A DNA stretch of 64,000 nucleotides from Primula veris (GCA_963682055.1 OY821745.1:503501-567500), one strand, 5' to 3'; counted from the stretch's first letter, positions 51,331-62,559 are shown. Notes: a model not told the origin generated them from the sequence alone. Numbers and translations: made by a program.

Positions 51331-52850
51331 GTAGGACTATCGATTTTACATGAAATTCCGGAAGGTCATGTAGGAGTTTACTGGACAGGAGGTGCCCTTT
51401 CTAATACGATTGCGGAACCAGGTTTATAGTACATCCATTAAGTTTAATTTTAAGAATTTTAAGGAATTTACTTTTCTATTTTAACGTAAACATTTGCATA
51501 TTATTGTAGCCTAACTTGAACTGATTTTTTTCCCCTTTTATAGGTTTTCATGTTAAGTTTCCCTTGATTACCCGATTTGAGCTAGTTCAAGTCACCCTTT
51601 TCAATGAGTTGTATTATAGTCTCAGGTATATTGGTTTAAATTTAAAGTAACTATAATCTTATGTGATTCAGGTGAAGGATATTGTACCTTGTGGTACGAA
51701 AAGTGGTGTGATAATTAGATTTGAGAGAATCGAGGTAGAAAACCTTTCATTTCTATCACTCAGACAACATATGTTTCTTCAAGTTTCTTTTTACCAAATT
51801 TAGTGTTATTGGGAAAACTAATTCTCATACTTAGTTTTATTTATAAACTAATTGCCCATGTAGTGATATATTTTCCACATCAATGCTCAGGGGCAGACCC
51901 TTTAATGGTCAATAATATATATTTTTGGTTTTTTCAAGCATACATAAATGTAACTTGTTTAGATATATAATATTTAATGTAAGTATATTCAATCTTATAT
52001 TATTAGTCTAGTGGATAAATTTTAGTTTTAAGTAGTAGAGGTCTTGAGTTCAAATCTTTTTATCTCCGTTTATTTTCTTTTACAACATTTTATCTCTAAT
52101 ACAAAAGGATATCTATTATTATTTTTACTCCGGTCGTCTTTTTACTATTGATATTCTGGTGGAATTTGATCAGTATACAAATTAGAAAGAATGTATTGGT
52201 TGGTTTTGTATTGCACACGTTATGCTAGCTTCTGGTGTTGAGATTCTTGATGTCCGTGTCACAAAGCCTACTATACCCGAGAGTATTCATCGCTACTTTC
52301 TTCATATTGTGCTTTTTTATTTTGCACTTGTATTTGTTTTTTTCAAAGAGAAATTCTCATCGGATGCTTTATTTTCAGATTGATCATATAATCAAAGATG
52401 CTCTTCAGGCTGATTGCACACGTTATGCTAGCTCCTGGTGTTGAGATTCTTGATGTCCGTGTCACAAAGCCTATTATACCCGAGAGTATTCATCGCTACT
52501 TTCTTCATATTGTGCTTTTTATTTTGCACCTGTTTTTGTTTTTTTCAAAGAGAAATTCTCATCGGATGCTTTATTTTCATATTGATGATATAATCAAAGA
52601 TGCTCTTCAGGCTGATTGCACACGTTATGCTAGCTCCTGGTGTTGATATTCTAGATGTTCGTGTCACAGAGCCTATTATACCCGAGAGTATTCATCGCTA
52701 CTTTCTTCATATTGTGCTTTTTATTTTGCACTTGTATTTGTTGTTTTCAAAGAGAAATTCTCATCGGATGATTTATTTTCAGATTGATGATATAATCAAA
52801 GATACTTTTCAGGTTGATTGCACACGTTATGCACACGTTATGCACACGTT
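51331..52850 (+). pseudogene. ERLIN-like pseudogene, 5' and central exons
   Basis: Exon-like pieces in order: 51331-51421 (VGLSILHEIPEGHVGVYW, then TGGALSNTIAEPG), 51544 to about 51625 (FHVKFPLITRFELVQVTL, then divergent), 51672-51734 (VKDIVPCGTKSGVIIRFERI) and the amplified exon IKDALQADCTRYA with VEILDVRVTKPIIPESIHRY. All match the band 7 domain of plant ERLIN-like proteins. Lesions: the second exon no longer joins in frame; one conserved exon region (the stretch before QIDE..K) is missing; a 4-base insertion after CGTTATGCT shifts the frame in every visible repeat copy; and the amplified exon breaks the order. The 3' exons on this strand lie at 56268-56520, 3.4 kb away beyond inserted DNA. 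It is not expected to make a full protein. Confidence 0.75.
52211..52850 (+). repeat. 202-base tandem array of an ERLIN exon plus intron
   Basis: The anchor TTGCACACGTTATG lies at 52211, 52414, 52616 and 52818 (spacings 203, 202, 202). Each unit contains one exon and a short intron with a pyrimidine-rich TTTATTTTCAG-type end. At the right edge an 11-base piece, ACACGTTATGC, is itself repeated three times before the sequence switches abruptly to the long direct repeat. Confidence 0.95.
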
Positions 52851-52852
52851 AT

Positions 52853-53745
52853 GCTAAACATAAATTTGTAGTATTTGTTTTTTTTTTCTAAACATATATG
52901 ATAGGAACTACTAGAAAAATTGTTAGTATTCTAAGAGTTTATAACTGGAATATAGGTTTCTCCCATTATAATATATTGTGATAAAGTTCTAAAAACTTAA
53001 TAATATTACATCTAACTATAAAGAAAACAATACGTTGGTTAATTTTTTTTCCTACATAAAATAAAAGTTTGGTAATTTAAATTATAACTTATAATAGACA
53101 TAACTTTTTTCAATAACATACCTTTTCATATAACAAGAACAAATAACTAAAAACAACATGTTGAAGGTTTTGTTCGTAACTGATTCATTTAAGGGATGGT
53201 TCGAGGCCTAGTAAATTCCAATTTATCAAATCCCGACAAACAAAAACATGAAAAATATTTTTGCACAATAAGAGTGTATTTTTAAAAATATTTTAATAAA
53301 ATAAATTTGAAATTATTGTAGTATTGTGCAAAAGTAAATAATCCGTAATAGTAAATTGGATAAATGTTAGTGTTTTGTAAAGTAATTATGACCGGAAACA
53401 AATTTGTAACAAGAATAGTATTAGAATGATGGATTATAAATAGACAAATACGTTAAGAGTACGGAAATAATATTGTAGTACTAAAAAAAGAAACAACTTG
53501 GATAACATGCAACAATATATATTTCTTGGGGCCGAAATTGCCCAGATCGAGGACCATAGTATATTTGTTATTTTAAAACGGATTTTACTTTTAAACTATA
53601 ATGTATTAATATTGATAAAAAGAAGTTTATGCGTGTGTCACTTTTTATTTTGTTTAAAAGTACAAAAATAGTATTTTATCCAATTCTTCACTTCATTAAC
53701 ATAATTTTGCATTAATAATGAAAATTAGTTCAATTTTTTTCACTC
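52853..53745. repeat. Long direct repeat, right copy (partner 45255-46095)
   Basis: Same order of words as the left copy, with about 55 extra bases near 53133-53187. It begins immediately after the ERLIN exon array and runs up to the RNase T2 relic on the plus strand, so its two ends mark rearrangement junctions. Confidence 0.9.
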
Positions 53746-53754
53746 GACTCAACT

Positions 53755-54092
53755 TAGAAACTTCCCAAGAGAAAGGTTCTCGCTCTTTTTGGAAGAACCA
53801 GTATGAGAAACATGATGCATGCGCGGAAGACATTGGACTTTCACTGAATGATTATTTTAAGCTAGCATTACAATTAACCGAATTAAATATAGAAAATTCA
53901 TTTGATTCTGTGAATATGCTACATGGGCCAGCCTAGTCGAGGTACACAGAAAAACAATTTCGGACAGCACTTGCACCGAATTTTGGGAGTACGGACCTTC
54001 GAGAATCATGTCAAAGCTCAACGGATGAGTTGACACAAATTTTGTTATGCATTGACGCTGTGACTAAGACACTAGGAAAGTGTCCAGTATGA
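53755..54092 (+). pseudogene. RNase T2 (S-RNase-like) relic 3, best preserved
   Basis: One frame runs from TSQEKGSRSFWKNQYEKHDA through CAEDIGLSLNDYFKLALQ to a C-terminal LLCIDAVTKTLGKCPV and a stop at 54090-54092. The layout, from the FWxxEYxKHGxC site to the last Cys-Pro, is that of the C-terminal half of a T2/S-RNase, with four of the family cysteines kept. It is broken by one in-frame TAG at 53934-53936 (Lys in relic 2), and the N-terminal half is missing. The active-site Glu is Gln and Gly-Thr is Asp-Ala. The frame is otherwise open, so decay may be recent. It lies 5.5 kb from an SLF-like F-box pseudogene. Confidence 0.8.
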
Positions 54093-55124
54093 GAGGCATT
54101 TTAAATGCAAGAGTACTACAGACTCTACAGTTTCAACTTCTACATTGCAGTTTCCTTTGCAGCATATTCTTTTTCAGAACAATCGCACTTATTCAGAACA
54201 ATCGCACTTATTGTCCCCTCTTTATTTTTGTTCCATTGTTTGTTTGTGCTATATGTTTTGGACAAGTGTAGATTACCTTTTCTGTTAAGTATAACCTTAC
54301 AATTTTAGAAAGAATTTGAGTTGACATGAAGATATCATCACACGAGTATATTTTGAGATATTTCGTGATGATAGCAAAATTTTGTGGGTTTTTGGGTCGA
54401 TTAGCTAGCAGTTTAAATGTTCTGTTCTCTTGATCCATAACCAGCTGGTATATCGTGCCATTGAGCATTTAATTTGTGAAATGTTAATTCGTAATTATGA
54501 AGTAGTAAGATTGCATATATGCAATTATTGTTACGGATATTAATTAATTATCTTATTCAGAAATTATTTGGTCTTTTTTCTTTTGTTCTGGTGTTTTTGT
54601 TTTTATGCTTCTCTCTCATGGAAATGAGACAAAAAGCTTTATTACTGTAATCCCCCTCATTTGATCAACTGAAATTAGGTATGGGCAAAAATGGAGCAAA
54701 CATACTGGTTGGGTTGAAAGTTTTAAAAGTATGAATCCGATATTAGAGTTTGAAGTGTATTATACCATTTTAGAAAGAACTTGAGTTGACATGAAGATAT
54801 CATCACACGAGTATATTTTGAGTTGACAATTTCGTTGATAGTATATATGAATATACATTTTAGGATTAGTATATAACCAAATATAAAGAATGATATGTTC
54901 CTTATTTTTCCTGATTAAGCTCGGTATCGGACAAATTAAATTCCCATATTATTAACCAATACACCAATCTAACAGTCTTTTTTCGCTTTAATTCATAGCA
55001 AAAATCACTACTTTGGAGACCAGGAGAAAAATAGAAAAATAGAAAAATCGTGATAGAACATGCTACAAATTATGAGGAAAATGATACGTAGAAAAGTGTA
55101 ATATATTTGGTCAATGTAATGTTA
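54093..55124. other. Spacer with dispersed repeat copies, no gene seen
   Basis: Holds the repeat copies 54219-54555 and 54708-54830 that match 50256-50640, joined in a changed order. The remainder (54.85-55.12 kb) is AT-rich and unassigned. Confidence 0.7.
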
Positions 55125-56160
55125 GTATACCTGATTTCAGTTTAGTGACCTGTATTTTGGACCAAAATTGATTTGGTGGCCTGACTTTCAAAAAATCTTG
55201 ATTTAGTGACCTATGTTTTGCATTGTTAATGATTTGGTGACCTCCCGTCAACTTTTTTGGATGGAAAAGTTTATAAATTATCAATTTAGTCCGTATAGTT
55301 TGAAACTTTATAATACTATAACCTTAAAATTTTAAAATATGCAGATTCTAGTTAAAAAAAGTTCAATTATAGTACTTCGACGTAATTTTTTGTAACACTA
55401 AACAAAATTTTATATACGATTCAAAAGTTTGTCAAAACTGCATTTTGTTTGTTATTATTGCAGAAATGGTAAAATACTTGTATTTTTTAAAAAAACTAGT
55501 AATTTTTAGAAAAGCCAAATTTTAAATATGATAAGAAATAATATTATTATTATTTTCAAAAAAAGAGAATTAAAAAATAATATCTATTTTTAAATAAAGA
55601 CTTTTTTCTTCGATTTTTTTTAACATATAAATCTCTTTCCAAAATAAATAAAGTTCTTAGAACATGTTTATTTAAAGAAATTTTTTTCCTAAAAAAGAAA
55701 GTTCAAAGTCGATTTTTTCTTTAGTAAACAATTAAAATAAAATAAAATTAAACATCATATTGTTAAAATAGAAAACATTTTGTACAATTTTTTTAATCAT
55801 AAACTAACGTTTTCAAAAACAAAACCTCACATTTTTTTGAAAAAAAAACTTTGAAAAATTGCATTTTTTCGAGAAAAGGTTGCTTAATTGAAAATGTGCC
55901 TTTTCCTCAATAATAATTTTGTTATTTTGTTATTTTCATCAATTTAGTAGCTTAATTGTTACTCTCTAAACTATGGGGACTACATTGTAATTTTTTTAGA
56001 CTTCTAAAATTAAGTTTAAGTTTTCCATCCGAAAAGTTAATCGCAGGTCACTAAATCATTAAAAGTGCATAACACAGGTAACTAAATCAAGATTCTTGAA
56101 AGTCAGGTTACCAAATCAAATTTGGTTCAAAACATAGGTCACTAAACTAAAATTAACCCT
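55125..56160. mobile_element. TIR element of about 1 kb (MULE-like, non-autonomous)
   Basis: The ends are inverted repeats of about 120-150 bases: TTTCAGTTTAGTGACCTG, CTGACTTTCAAAAAATCTTG and GATTTAGTGACC on the left, and their complements (GGTCACTAAATC, CAAGATTCTTGAAAGTCAG, GGTCACTAAACT) on the right. The interior is very AT-rich without an ORF. Long TIRs and no transposase fit a non-autonomous Mutator-like element, but no clear target duplication was found. The terminal repeat alone also occurs at 50128-50240. Confidence 0.75.
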
Positions 56161-56633
56161 ACGGTTTTCATACGATACAAAGCTATGTTAACATTTTTCT
56201 TATGTAACTCACTTGAAATCTAATCCACACTTACGATATTGTAATGTAAATATCACAGGGCTTTGAGAGACAGAAACAAACAAGTTGAAGCTCACTCCAG
56301 AATTCTTGAATCTAAAACTTATCGAAGCACTAGTTAACAACTCGAAAATATTTTTTGGGAGCAAGGTAAACTTATTTTATACATAGATGATTAAACATAA
56401 TTATCGAGTTCGATTCATGAGTAAATATCATGTGTTGCAGATGTCAAACTTGGTATTTGAGCAGAGGCTGCTAGGGATTTTTGGGGAGGAACCTTGCTAA
56501 GAAGGCTATTCGTGAACAAACTATTGTTCGTTGGTCAAACGTTTAATTCGTGTTCATTGGTTGGCTAATGGTTGTAATTAGTTCTAACAATGATTAACTT
56601 GGCCGGTGTTGTTCATTTGCAGTCGTATGTACC
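56049..56633. repeat. Inverted repeat, right arm (partner 49649-50240)
   Basis: Reverse complement of the left arm, starting inside the right TIR of the 1-kb element and running through the ERLIN 3' exons to GCAGTCGTATGTACC. The 5.8 kb between the arms carries most of the ERLIN fragments and relic 3. Confidence 0.93.
56268..56520 (+). pseudogene. ERLIN-like 3' exons, plus copy
   Basis: First piece: NKLKLTPEFLNLKLIEALVN then NSKIFFGSK with a GTAAAC donor. Second piece after TGTTGCAG: MSNLVFEQRLLGIFGEEPC and a stop. It keeps FFGSK, unlike the minus copy, and lies on the strand of the ERLIN pieces at 51.3-52.9 kb, so it is probably the original 3' end of that gene, now separated by the direct repeat, relic 3 and the TIR element. 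Both exon frames are open, but no intact upstream part remains. Confidence 0.75.
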
Positions 56634-56664
56634 ATAAATAGAAATATGATTATTAGTACTGCTC

Positions 56665-57030
56665 CTTTTATTTCCAACTCTTTTACTTGCCATGCATATG
56701 TGCGACTCTCAGATCCTTTCTTCGAAACACCAAACCTTTACACCTTCCTTGTCGCATTCTTGCCATTTGCTTGTTTACTATACAGACTTTGCGCTTTCGC
56801 GAGCTTATATGATTCACATCTTTACCGGTTAATCTTTGTTTCAAGACAAAAGTATTACATTTAACTGATTAGTACTGTTACTTTATTGCCAACCCTTTTA
56901 CTTGTCATGTAGATCTCTAATCCTTTCTTCGAAACACCAAACCTTTACATCTTACTTGTCGCAGTCTCATCGTTTAATCTCTTACGATTTGCTTATTTTC
57001 TGTACAGGCTTTATGCTTTAACAAGCTTAA
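56665..57030 (+). repeat. Dispersed repeat, two adjoining copies (others near 61463 and 62240)
   Basis: Copies at about 56665-56806 and 56880-57030 share TTTACTTGCCATG, CCTTTCTTCGAAACACCAAA, CCTTTACA and CTTGTCGCA. Further copies lie at about 61463-61615 and 62240-62345, and an inverted piece (AATCGCAAGAGATTAAGCG) at about 61205-61290. Short open frames in it are not supported as proteins. Confidence 0.8.
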
Positions 57031-57936
57031 CAGACGGATTGTTCTGTTTGAAATTTAAATTACATAACTGAAATGAAACTATTATAATTAAAGAATTAAA
57101 TTACATAAAATAAACAGTAATTTAAAGAAATTACAGAAAGGTAAAAGAAAGAATTGAAAATTACAACTAAGTACAGCAAATTAAAATACTGAATTGAAAA
57201 GACAAAATTATAAATTGCAAAATTTAAATTATGAATTGTGGTAATTAAAAGACAGAAATAAAAAATACAAGTCGACTGTTAGACATATTAAATTAAACAA
57301 TCATATTAAATTAAACTACCAAATAAAATTAAGACTATCTTCAATTGATACATGAAGACCTTGTCTCTATCTGTGATAAAAAAAAGAAGGTATTTACGAT
57401 TGTTTCTCTCTTAATTTTGGTTACTTAATTATACCAATAACAAAAAATAAGAAGAAAAAAAAGAGACAAATTTAGTGGTGGGGTTATTGGATTGGAGATA
57501 ATAAATTATAAGGTTAATTATAGATAACACTGATAGGTAATTTAATTAATATTAATGAATCATGTATATGTTATATAATACACTGTTTGAGAATGCTATT
57601 AATTCTATTGTTTTTATTTAACTCTGCTTTTTTATTTAATCCTACTTCTTATTTGTTCTTTTTTTACTGTTTTAGCTTAAAAGCTTCTTTTTTTTTTTTG
57701 TTATCACTCAAAATACGGAGTTCATATCGCTCAAAATTTTCTAGCTTTCCCAGGCTAATAACCGTAATACTGAAGGTTTTATTATAAAAGTACAGAAATA
57801 TGAGCATAGAAACTGCAACCAAACATGACCTTAAGTTAATGTAGCTAAAGTTGAAAATATGTCTTTTTGGACTCTTAATTTAGATAGGTGCACCGGTTCT
57901 TATGCAAACTAAACAAGCCATCAGGCGCTGTCCCGA
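57031..57936. other. AT-rich spacer, no gene seen
   Basis: A-rich, T-poor sequence (57.05-57.35 kb) with repeated AAATTA words, then T-rich stretches. No gene, RNA gene or element end is recognisable. Confidence 0.5.
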
Positions 57937-58325
57937 ATAGGCGCAAAAAAGAGGGAAAATAATATTTTTTTTTTCTTCGGAACTAAGTTGTTGTTTTTAC
58001 TAATACAAGAAGAACCCATGTCATTTGATGATATATCTTGTTTAACCTAAAAGACAATATTTTGTTTTGTTATGACATGGCTCGAAATTTGTAGTTTATC
58101 TGTGTTTTTTATTTACGCATGTTATCAATTTTTTCGAAGAAAGTTAAAAAAGTGCAAAAAGATATTTTTGGCTTATAGGCGCAAAAAAGAGGGAAAATAA
58201 TATATTTTTTCTGTCGGATCTAAGTTGTTGTTTTTACTAATACCAGAAGAAGAACCCATGTCATTTGATGATATATCTTGTGTAAAGTAAAAGACAATAT
58301 TTTGTTTTGTTATGACATGATTCTA
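57937..58325. repeat. Tandem duplication with a 241-base period
   Basis: TAGGCGCAAAAAAGAGGGAA, CTAAGTTGTTGTTTTTACTA, AACCCATGTCATTTGATGAT and GACAATATTTTGTTTTGTTA occur first from 57937 and again from 58178 in the same order; the second copy is truncated relative to the first. Confidence 0.9.
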
Positions 58326-58566
58326 AATTTGTTGCTTTCGTGTAATTTTTTCTGTGACTATTTTATCTACGCATGTTATCATAACAAAGTTAAAGAAGAC
58401 CAAAAAGAAAATTATGGCTTAGTGCGCCGAACCGGCCCTGCATATGCAGCTGAGCTTATAAGCTGCAAAAAAAACATGCTACGATACATTAGTGTAGCAA
58501 AAAACAAAAAAATAAAGTGAGCTTATAAGTTGAACTTCTTTTCCAGTTTCGAGTTTGTACATTCAA

Positions 58567-58751
58567 TGGAAACCCCATATCATGGTAGCACTAGCCGTAT
58601 GATTCGCGGAAGTTCTTATTCGGATTCTATTCAAGAAAAACAATCATTAGTTGCAGCCGTAGGTAACAATGGAGAGGCAATGTTGTTGCCAGCTGACAGC
58701 AATATCTTTCTCTCTCCTCTCTCCGTCGTTCGTTCCAACTACATGGCCCCA
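58567..58751 (+). other. Possible orphan first exon, unknown protein
   Basis: An open frame begins METPYHGSTSRMIRGSSYSD, continues through SLVAAVGNNGEAMLLPADSN and ends SVVRSNYMAPG at CCAG/GTTAGC, a usable splice donor, with a stop just inside the intron. Composition is protein-like, unlike the AT-rich surroundings. I do not recognise the family and find no convincing next exon; the F-box relic begins about 1 kb downstream on the same strand. It could be a fragment of an unrelated gene. Confidence 0.35.
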
Positions 58752-59672
58752 GGTTAGCTATCTTTGTTTGGTTAGTTACAATTTTTGTAAATCAATCTTT
58801 CTTTGGTTCTGTACGCGACTATAGAAGTTAGTAACTAGTACCATATCGAGAGAAAATCTATTAGCTTTTGTAAACTACGTAGAGAAAACCTTAGTTTGGG
58901 TAATGGAATATGAAATATTTGATAGATTAGTGTTCATAAGTATACTTGTATCTTTGTTGAGGTTGAAAAGTATACTTTTGATAATTGCTTTTACTCATAA
59001 GTGTTGTTTGGTGAAGGTAAAACTATACTTTTCAATAAAAATACTGTTTGGTAAAATCAATGTATTTATATTTTCTTTAGTTAAAGAATTAAACTCTTCC
59101 TACTATTCAAGAATTAGATCTATAAAAGTTTGTGGAGAAACTGAATTTGATTACTATATCTAACAGAATTTTGAGCCTTTGCTTAACATTTTTGGTTTGA
59201 TTAGATTGAAAATTGAGCTAGTTCACCAATATATACTACGTATATCAGTTCCAAATGTGTGACTTTGAAAATTGGGTTCGATCATTGGGTATTTCAATTG
59301 GCTTTTATTTGAGATATTTAATTAGATTAAGGATCTTAAGACTTGATGTGAATAAACCAGAAAATATTAAAATGTAGAAAATAATAACTACTACTAGGTG
59401 CATGTCAGTACCTATTTTTTTACTATTTTTTACTTCTTGAGAAGCTTGCTTTTGGCCATTTTATTTTTCTTAAAGCGTTTTTTTTTTTTGTACTTGCAAT
59501 AACGTTTTTACTTTAGAGTTAAAACTTCACATACGTATACTTTTATTGCTCCACCAAACAAGCCCAATATTTGATTTTCTGAAGTTAATAGTAGCCAGAC
59601 AGATGTTCTTTTTTTTCCCGATTGGGTTAGCTAAGTGCGCATCCATTGTTTACGTAGGTGACAATGTTTCAC

Positions 59673-60947
59673 CAATAGTGTCGGATGCTATTAACAAATA
59701 CAATGACAAAATTTCATCACTGGCGACCATTGCCAACTTATGTATTGCCTATATCAATCGTCGATGTTATGTGGAGTTGCCCGAAGATTTGTGGCTTCAG
59801 ATTTTCCTAAGATTGCCCGTGAAATCTTTACTGCTGGTAATGTGTGTATGTAAACAGTGGTATGTTCTTATAAAAGACCCGAGCTTCAGACGTGCACATC
59901 TCCAATTCCAAAAGATGGTTAGTGGGATCAGTCGGGGAATGATGCTTCTCCACCGCAACCCGCGTGATTGGGTAATTAGTCATATCGTATTTGATGCCGA
60001 GTCAATTGGCAAGGAAGCAATATCATCATTACCGTCGTCGTCATGTCGCAATATTCTTCCTTTTTCAACATTATATCGACTCGGCCCGTTTGGCATAGAT
60101 GGGCCCATTAATGGTTTGTATTGCCTGCACAACAGTTATGGTTGCTCTGCTATATGGAATCCAGCTACTAATGAAGTTGGTTTCCTTTCTTCTCCAACGC
60201 AATGCGTAGTTGATTAATTTTCTTATGAAGATGACAGATGTTTAGTTGGTTGCTTTGCTGGATTTGGTACAGACCCTTTGGATGAGGATAATTACAAGGT
60301 GGTTCTCTTCTCAGAGTGCAGCTCTGGTTGGTCGGATGACGAGTATCTATTCGTTATGCTCTATACTACCAGAACAAACACATGGAGACTTCTCGATATT
60401 GATCCTTTAATGGTAATCCCTCCTTTGAACAACACATATTTAAACGGGTCCTATTATTGGATGGAGAAAAACTACACCGCCATCGTTGTGTTTGACATGA
60501 GCGAGAAGGAGAGTTTTCGAAAAATATCGACTCCTTGTCATGGTGAACTTGCACTGCATAACGGTTGTATCACTTTGTTTTCTACGAATAAATATCTTAA
60601 TGAGCTCGACATCTGGGTGATGTTGGAAGAGAATGATATATAATTGGTATAAAAAAAGCTGTGTAAGAGGTATTCAAGAGCCTGTGTTGAAGCCCTTGGG
60701 GTTTTGCGAGTCGGAAAATGATATTCTTCTTTTAGTTGGTTTCCGCGAGTCAGAATCCCAAGTAATCCGTTATAATACCATCACTCAAGAGATTCAGAAA
60801 TTTGGTCCCAGATTATACAATGATTATGCCAAGGCTTGCGTATACTATGAGAGTTTTGAATCTTTGAGCGGTGAGATTACCAAGTATAAAGGAAATGACT
60901 GCTTCTTTGGTAGACATGGTTGGAGCTTTTCTTATAGAAGAACCTGA
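59673..60947 (+). pseudogene. SLF-type F-box gene copy A, broken
   Basis: F-box proteins are substrate receptors of SCF ubiquitin ligases; SLF proteins are the pollen factors that target S-RNases. The F-box reads ELPEDLWLQIFLRLPVKSLL then VMCVCKQWYVLIKDPSF. The F-box-associated region has GPINGLYCL, AIWNPATNEVGFL, DNYKVVLFS, TRTNTWRLLD, VVFDMSEKESFRKIS, ELDIWVMLEEND, CVRGIQEPVLKPLGF and YAKACVYYESFESLSG, the order found in SLF/FBA proteins. Lesions: TAA at 60215-60217 (Arg in copy B), a +1 frameshift near 60630-60643 shared with copy B, and a private 2-base loss near 60897 that alters the C-terminus. The start is uncertain, since homology to copy B already runs upstream of the F-box. Confidence 0.85.
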
Positions 60948-61130
60948 ACCGTTCTAAGCGTTGGTTTTTATGTACCCACCAAGGCGTGGCCTAGTTAGTC
61001 ACATTTTATTTTACGATCCACCTGTTTAATGATAAATTATTGGTTTAGTTGTCAACGAATTCGCAGTGGTTGCTGTTATTTTACGCTTGAATTAAACACT
61101 GGTTTTCATAATTTTGTTGTGTGAATGTGC
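59690..61130. repeat. Inverted repeat with F-box copy A (partner about 62560-64000)
   Basis: Similarity to the right arm covers the F-box gene and about 180 bases of 3' flank (ACCAAGGCGTGGCCTA, AAATTATTGGTTTAGTTGTC, ATAATTTTGTTGTGTGAA). The right arm runs off the window, so the palindrome may be larger. The spacer is about 1.4 kb. Confidence 0.9.
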
Positions 61131-62559
61131 TTGTTAAGAGTCTTTGAGTATTTTATTTTCACATGAGGATATTATATATATCTTGATGACCGACTTGATG
61201 ATGAGATGCTATCGTAAGCTCGCTAAAGAAACAAAGACTTTACAAAAAATAAGCAAATCGCAAGAGATTAAGCGATAAGAATACGATAAGGAAGATATAA
61301 AGGTTCAGAGTTTCGGAAAAAGGATTTCAGAGTCGCAAGTCTAACAATTAATATAAATGCAATATATCTTTTTGTCTTGAAGATTTACTAAGATGAAATA
61401 CAAAGATTATCAATTGGTAAGTGAAGCATATACATCAAAACAATATAGGCTACTTTATATCTCAATTTGTCCTTTTATTTCCAACCCCTTTACTTGCCAT
61501 GCAGACTTGCGATTCTCGGATCCTTTCTTCGAAACACCAAACCTTTACTTCTTCCTTGTCGCATTCTTGGCATTTGCTTATTTCCTGTACATGCTTTGCA
61601 CTTTCGCGAGCTTATGATCGGTAACGGCTCTAAGCCACAATTTAAGAAGTATAAAACTGGGGCCTCCATTATGTAGAAGTCCCCTAAATTTTTATATAAC
61701 ACATTGATATGTCTACTAATTATATGCAAAATAAATACCGTTAAGTAAAACTTTGTGCAACTATTTAATATACGGTGACTATATTGTCTATATTTTCAAG
61801 TGAAGAACGAGATGACTTATTTGTTATCATTAAATTGATGGTTCATGCATATATGTTCATGTATGCCATTTGGTTTATATAATGTTTACAATGATATATA
61901 GCTCTTATGTCTTTATACAATTTAAATCAAATAGTGTGCCCTCATATGTTTTAAAATATGTTGGTTTTACTCCCTTATATTTTTATCAAATTCCAATGCT
62001 ATCGGAAGATTAGGAACAAATACAAAAATATATAAACACATGTAGAGTTGTTTTATATATGTTTTTCTAGTATGATTTTTTTCTATATATAACTGATATA
62101 TCTTTGAGTAATTAATTTAAAAAAAACTGAAAAATTGTATTGTATTATTGTACAGTTTTGAGTTTTATAACGTAATAGAAGGACCTATTTTTTAAAATTT
62201 ATTTGTGATTCCAAAATACTGGAGACGGGTAGACGGCACTGTTACTTGCCACACCAAACCTTTACATATTCCTTGTCGTAATCTCGTCGCTTAATCTCTT
62301 GCGATTTGCTTATTTTCTGTATAGATTTTATGCTTTAACAAGCTTTACAATAACATCTCACCTTTACTATTACTAGTACCACGTGGAATTAAATTATTAA
62401 TAGTTAAACCATATAGTTAAACCTATCCTAAAATTAAATATAATTAAAATAAAAAATAATTACATCTAGGAATAATAATATATATATATATAAAATCCAA
62501 ATAAAAATATAAAAATAATGCAAGGTTATATGAAAAAGAAAGTATTCTACTTCGTAACA
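61131..62559. other. Spacer of the F-box palindrome, no gene seen
   Basis: Contains dispersed-repeat copies (about 61463-61615, 62240-62345 and an inverted piece near 61205-61290) and AT-rich filler. Several overlapping short frames around 61.4-61.7 kb come from the repeat and are not supported. Confidence 0.65.

Noticed and set aside
51331..56520. A single intact ERLIN gene spanning the region
   Set aside because: Exon phases fail, one conserved exon is missing, one is tandemly repeated with a frameshift, and a direct repeat, T2 relic and TIR element separate the 3' exons.
60366..60554. Antisense ORFs within the F-box copies (also 63162-63350)
   Set aside because: Conserved between the copies only because the sense strand is; no independent evidence of coding.
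61393..61729. Several overlapping ORFs of 67-79 codons on both strands
   Set aside because: They lie in the dispersed repeat, whose other copies do not keep the same frames.
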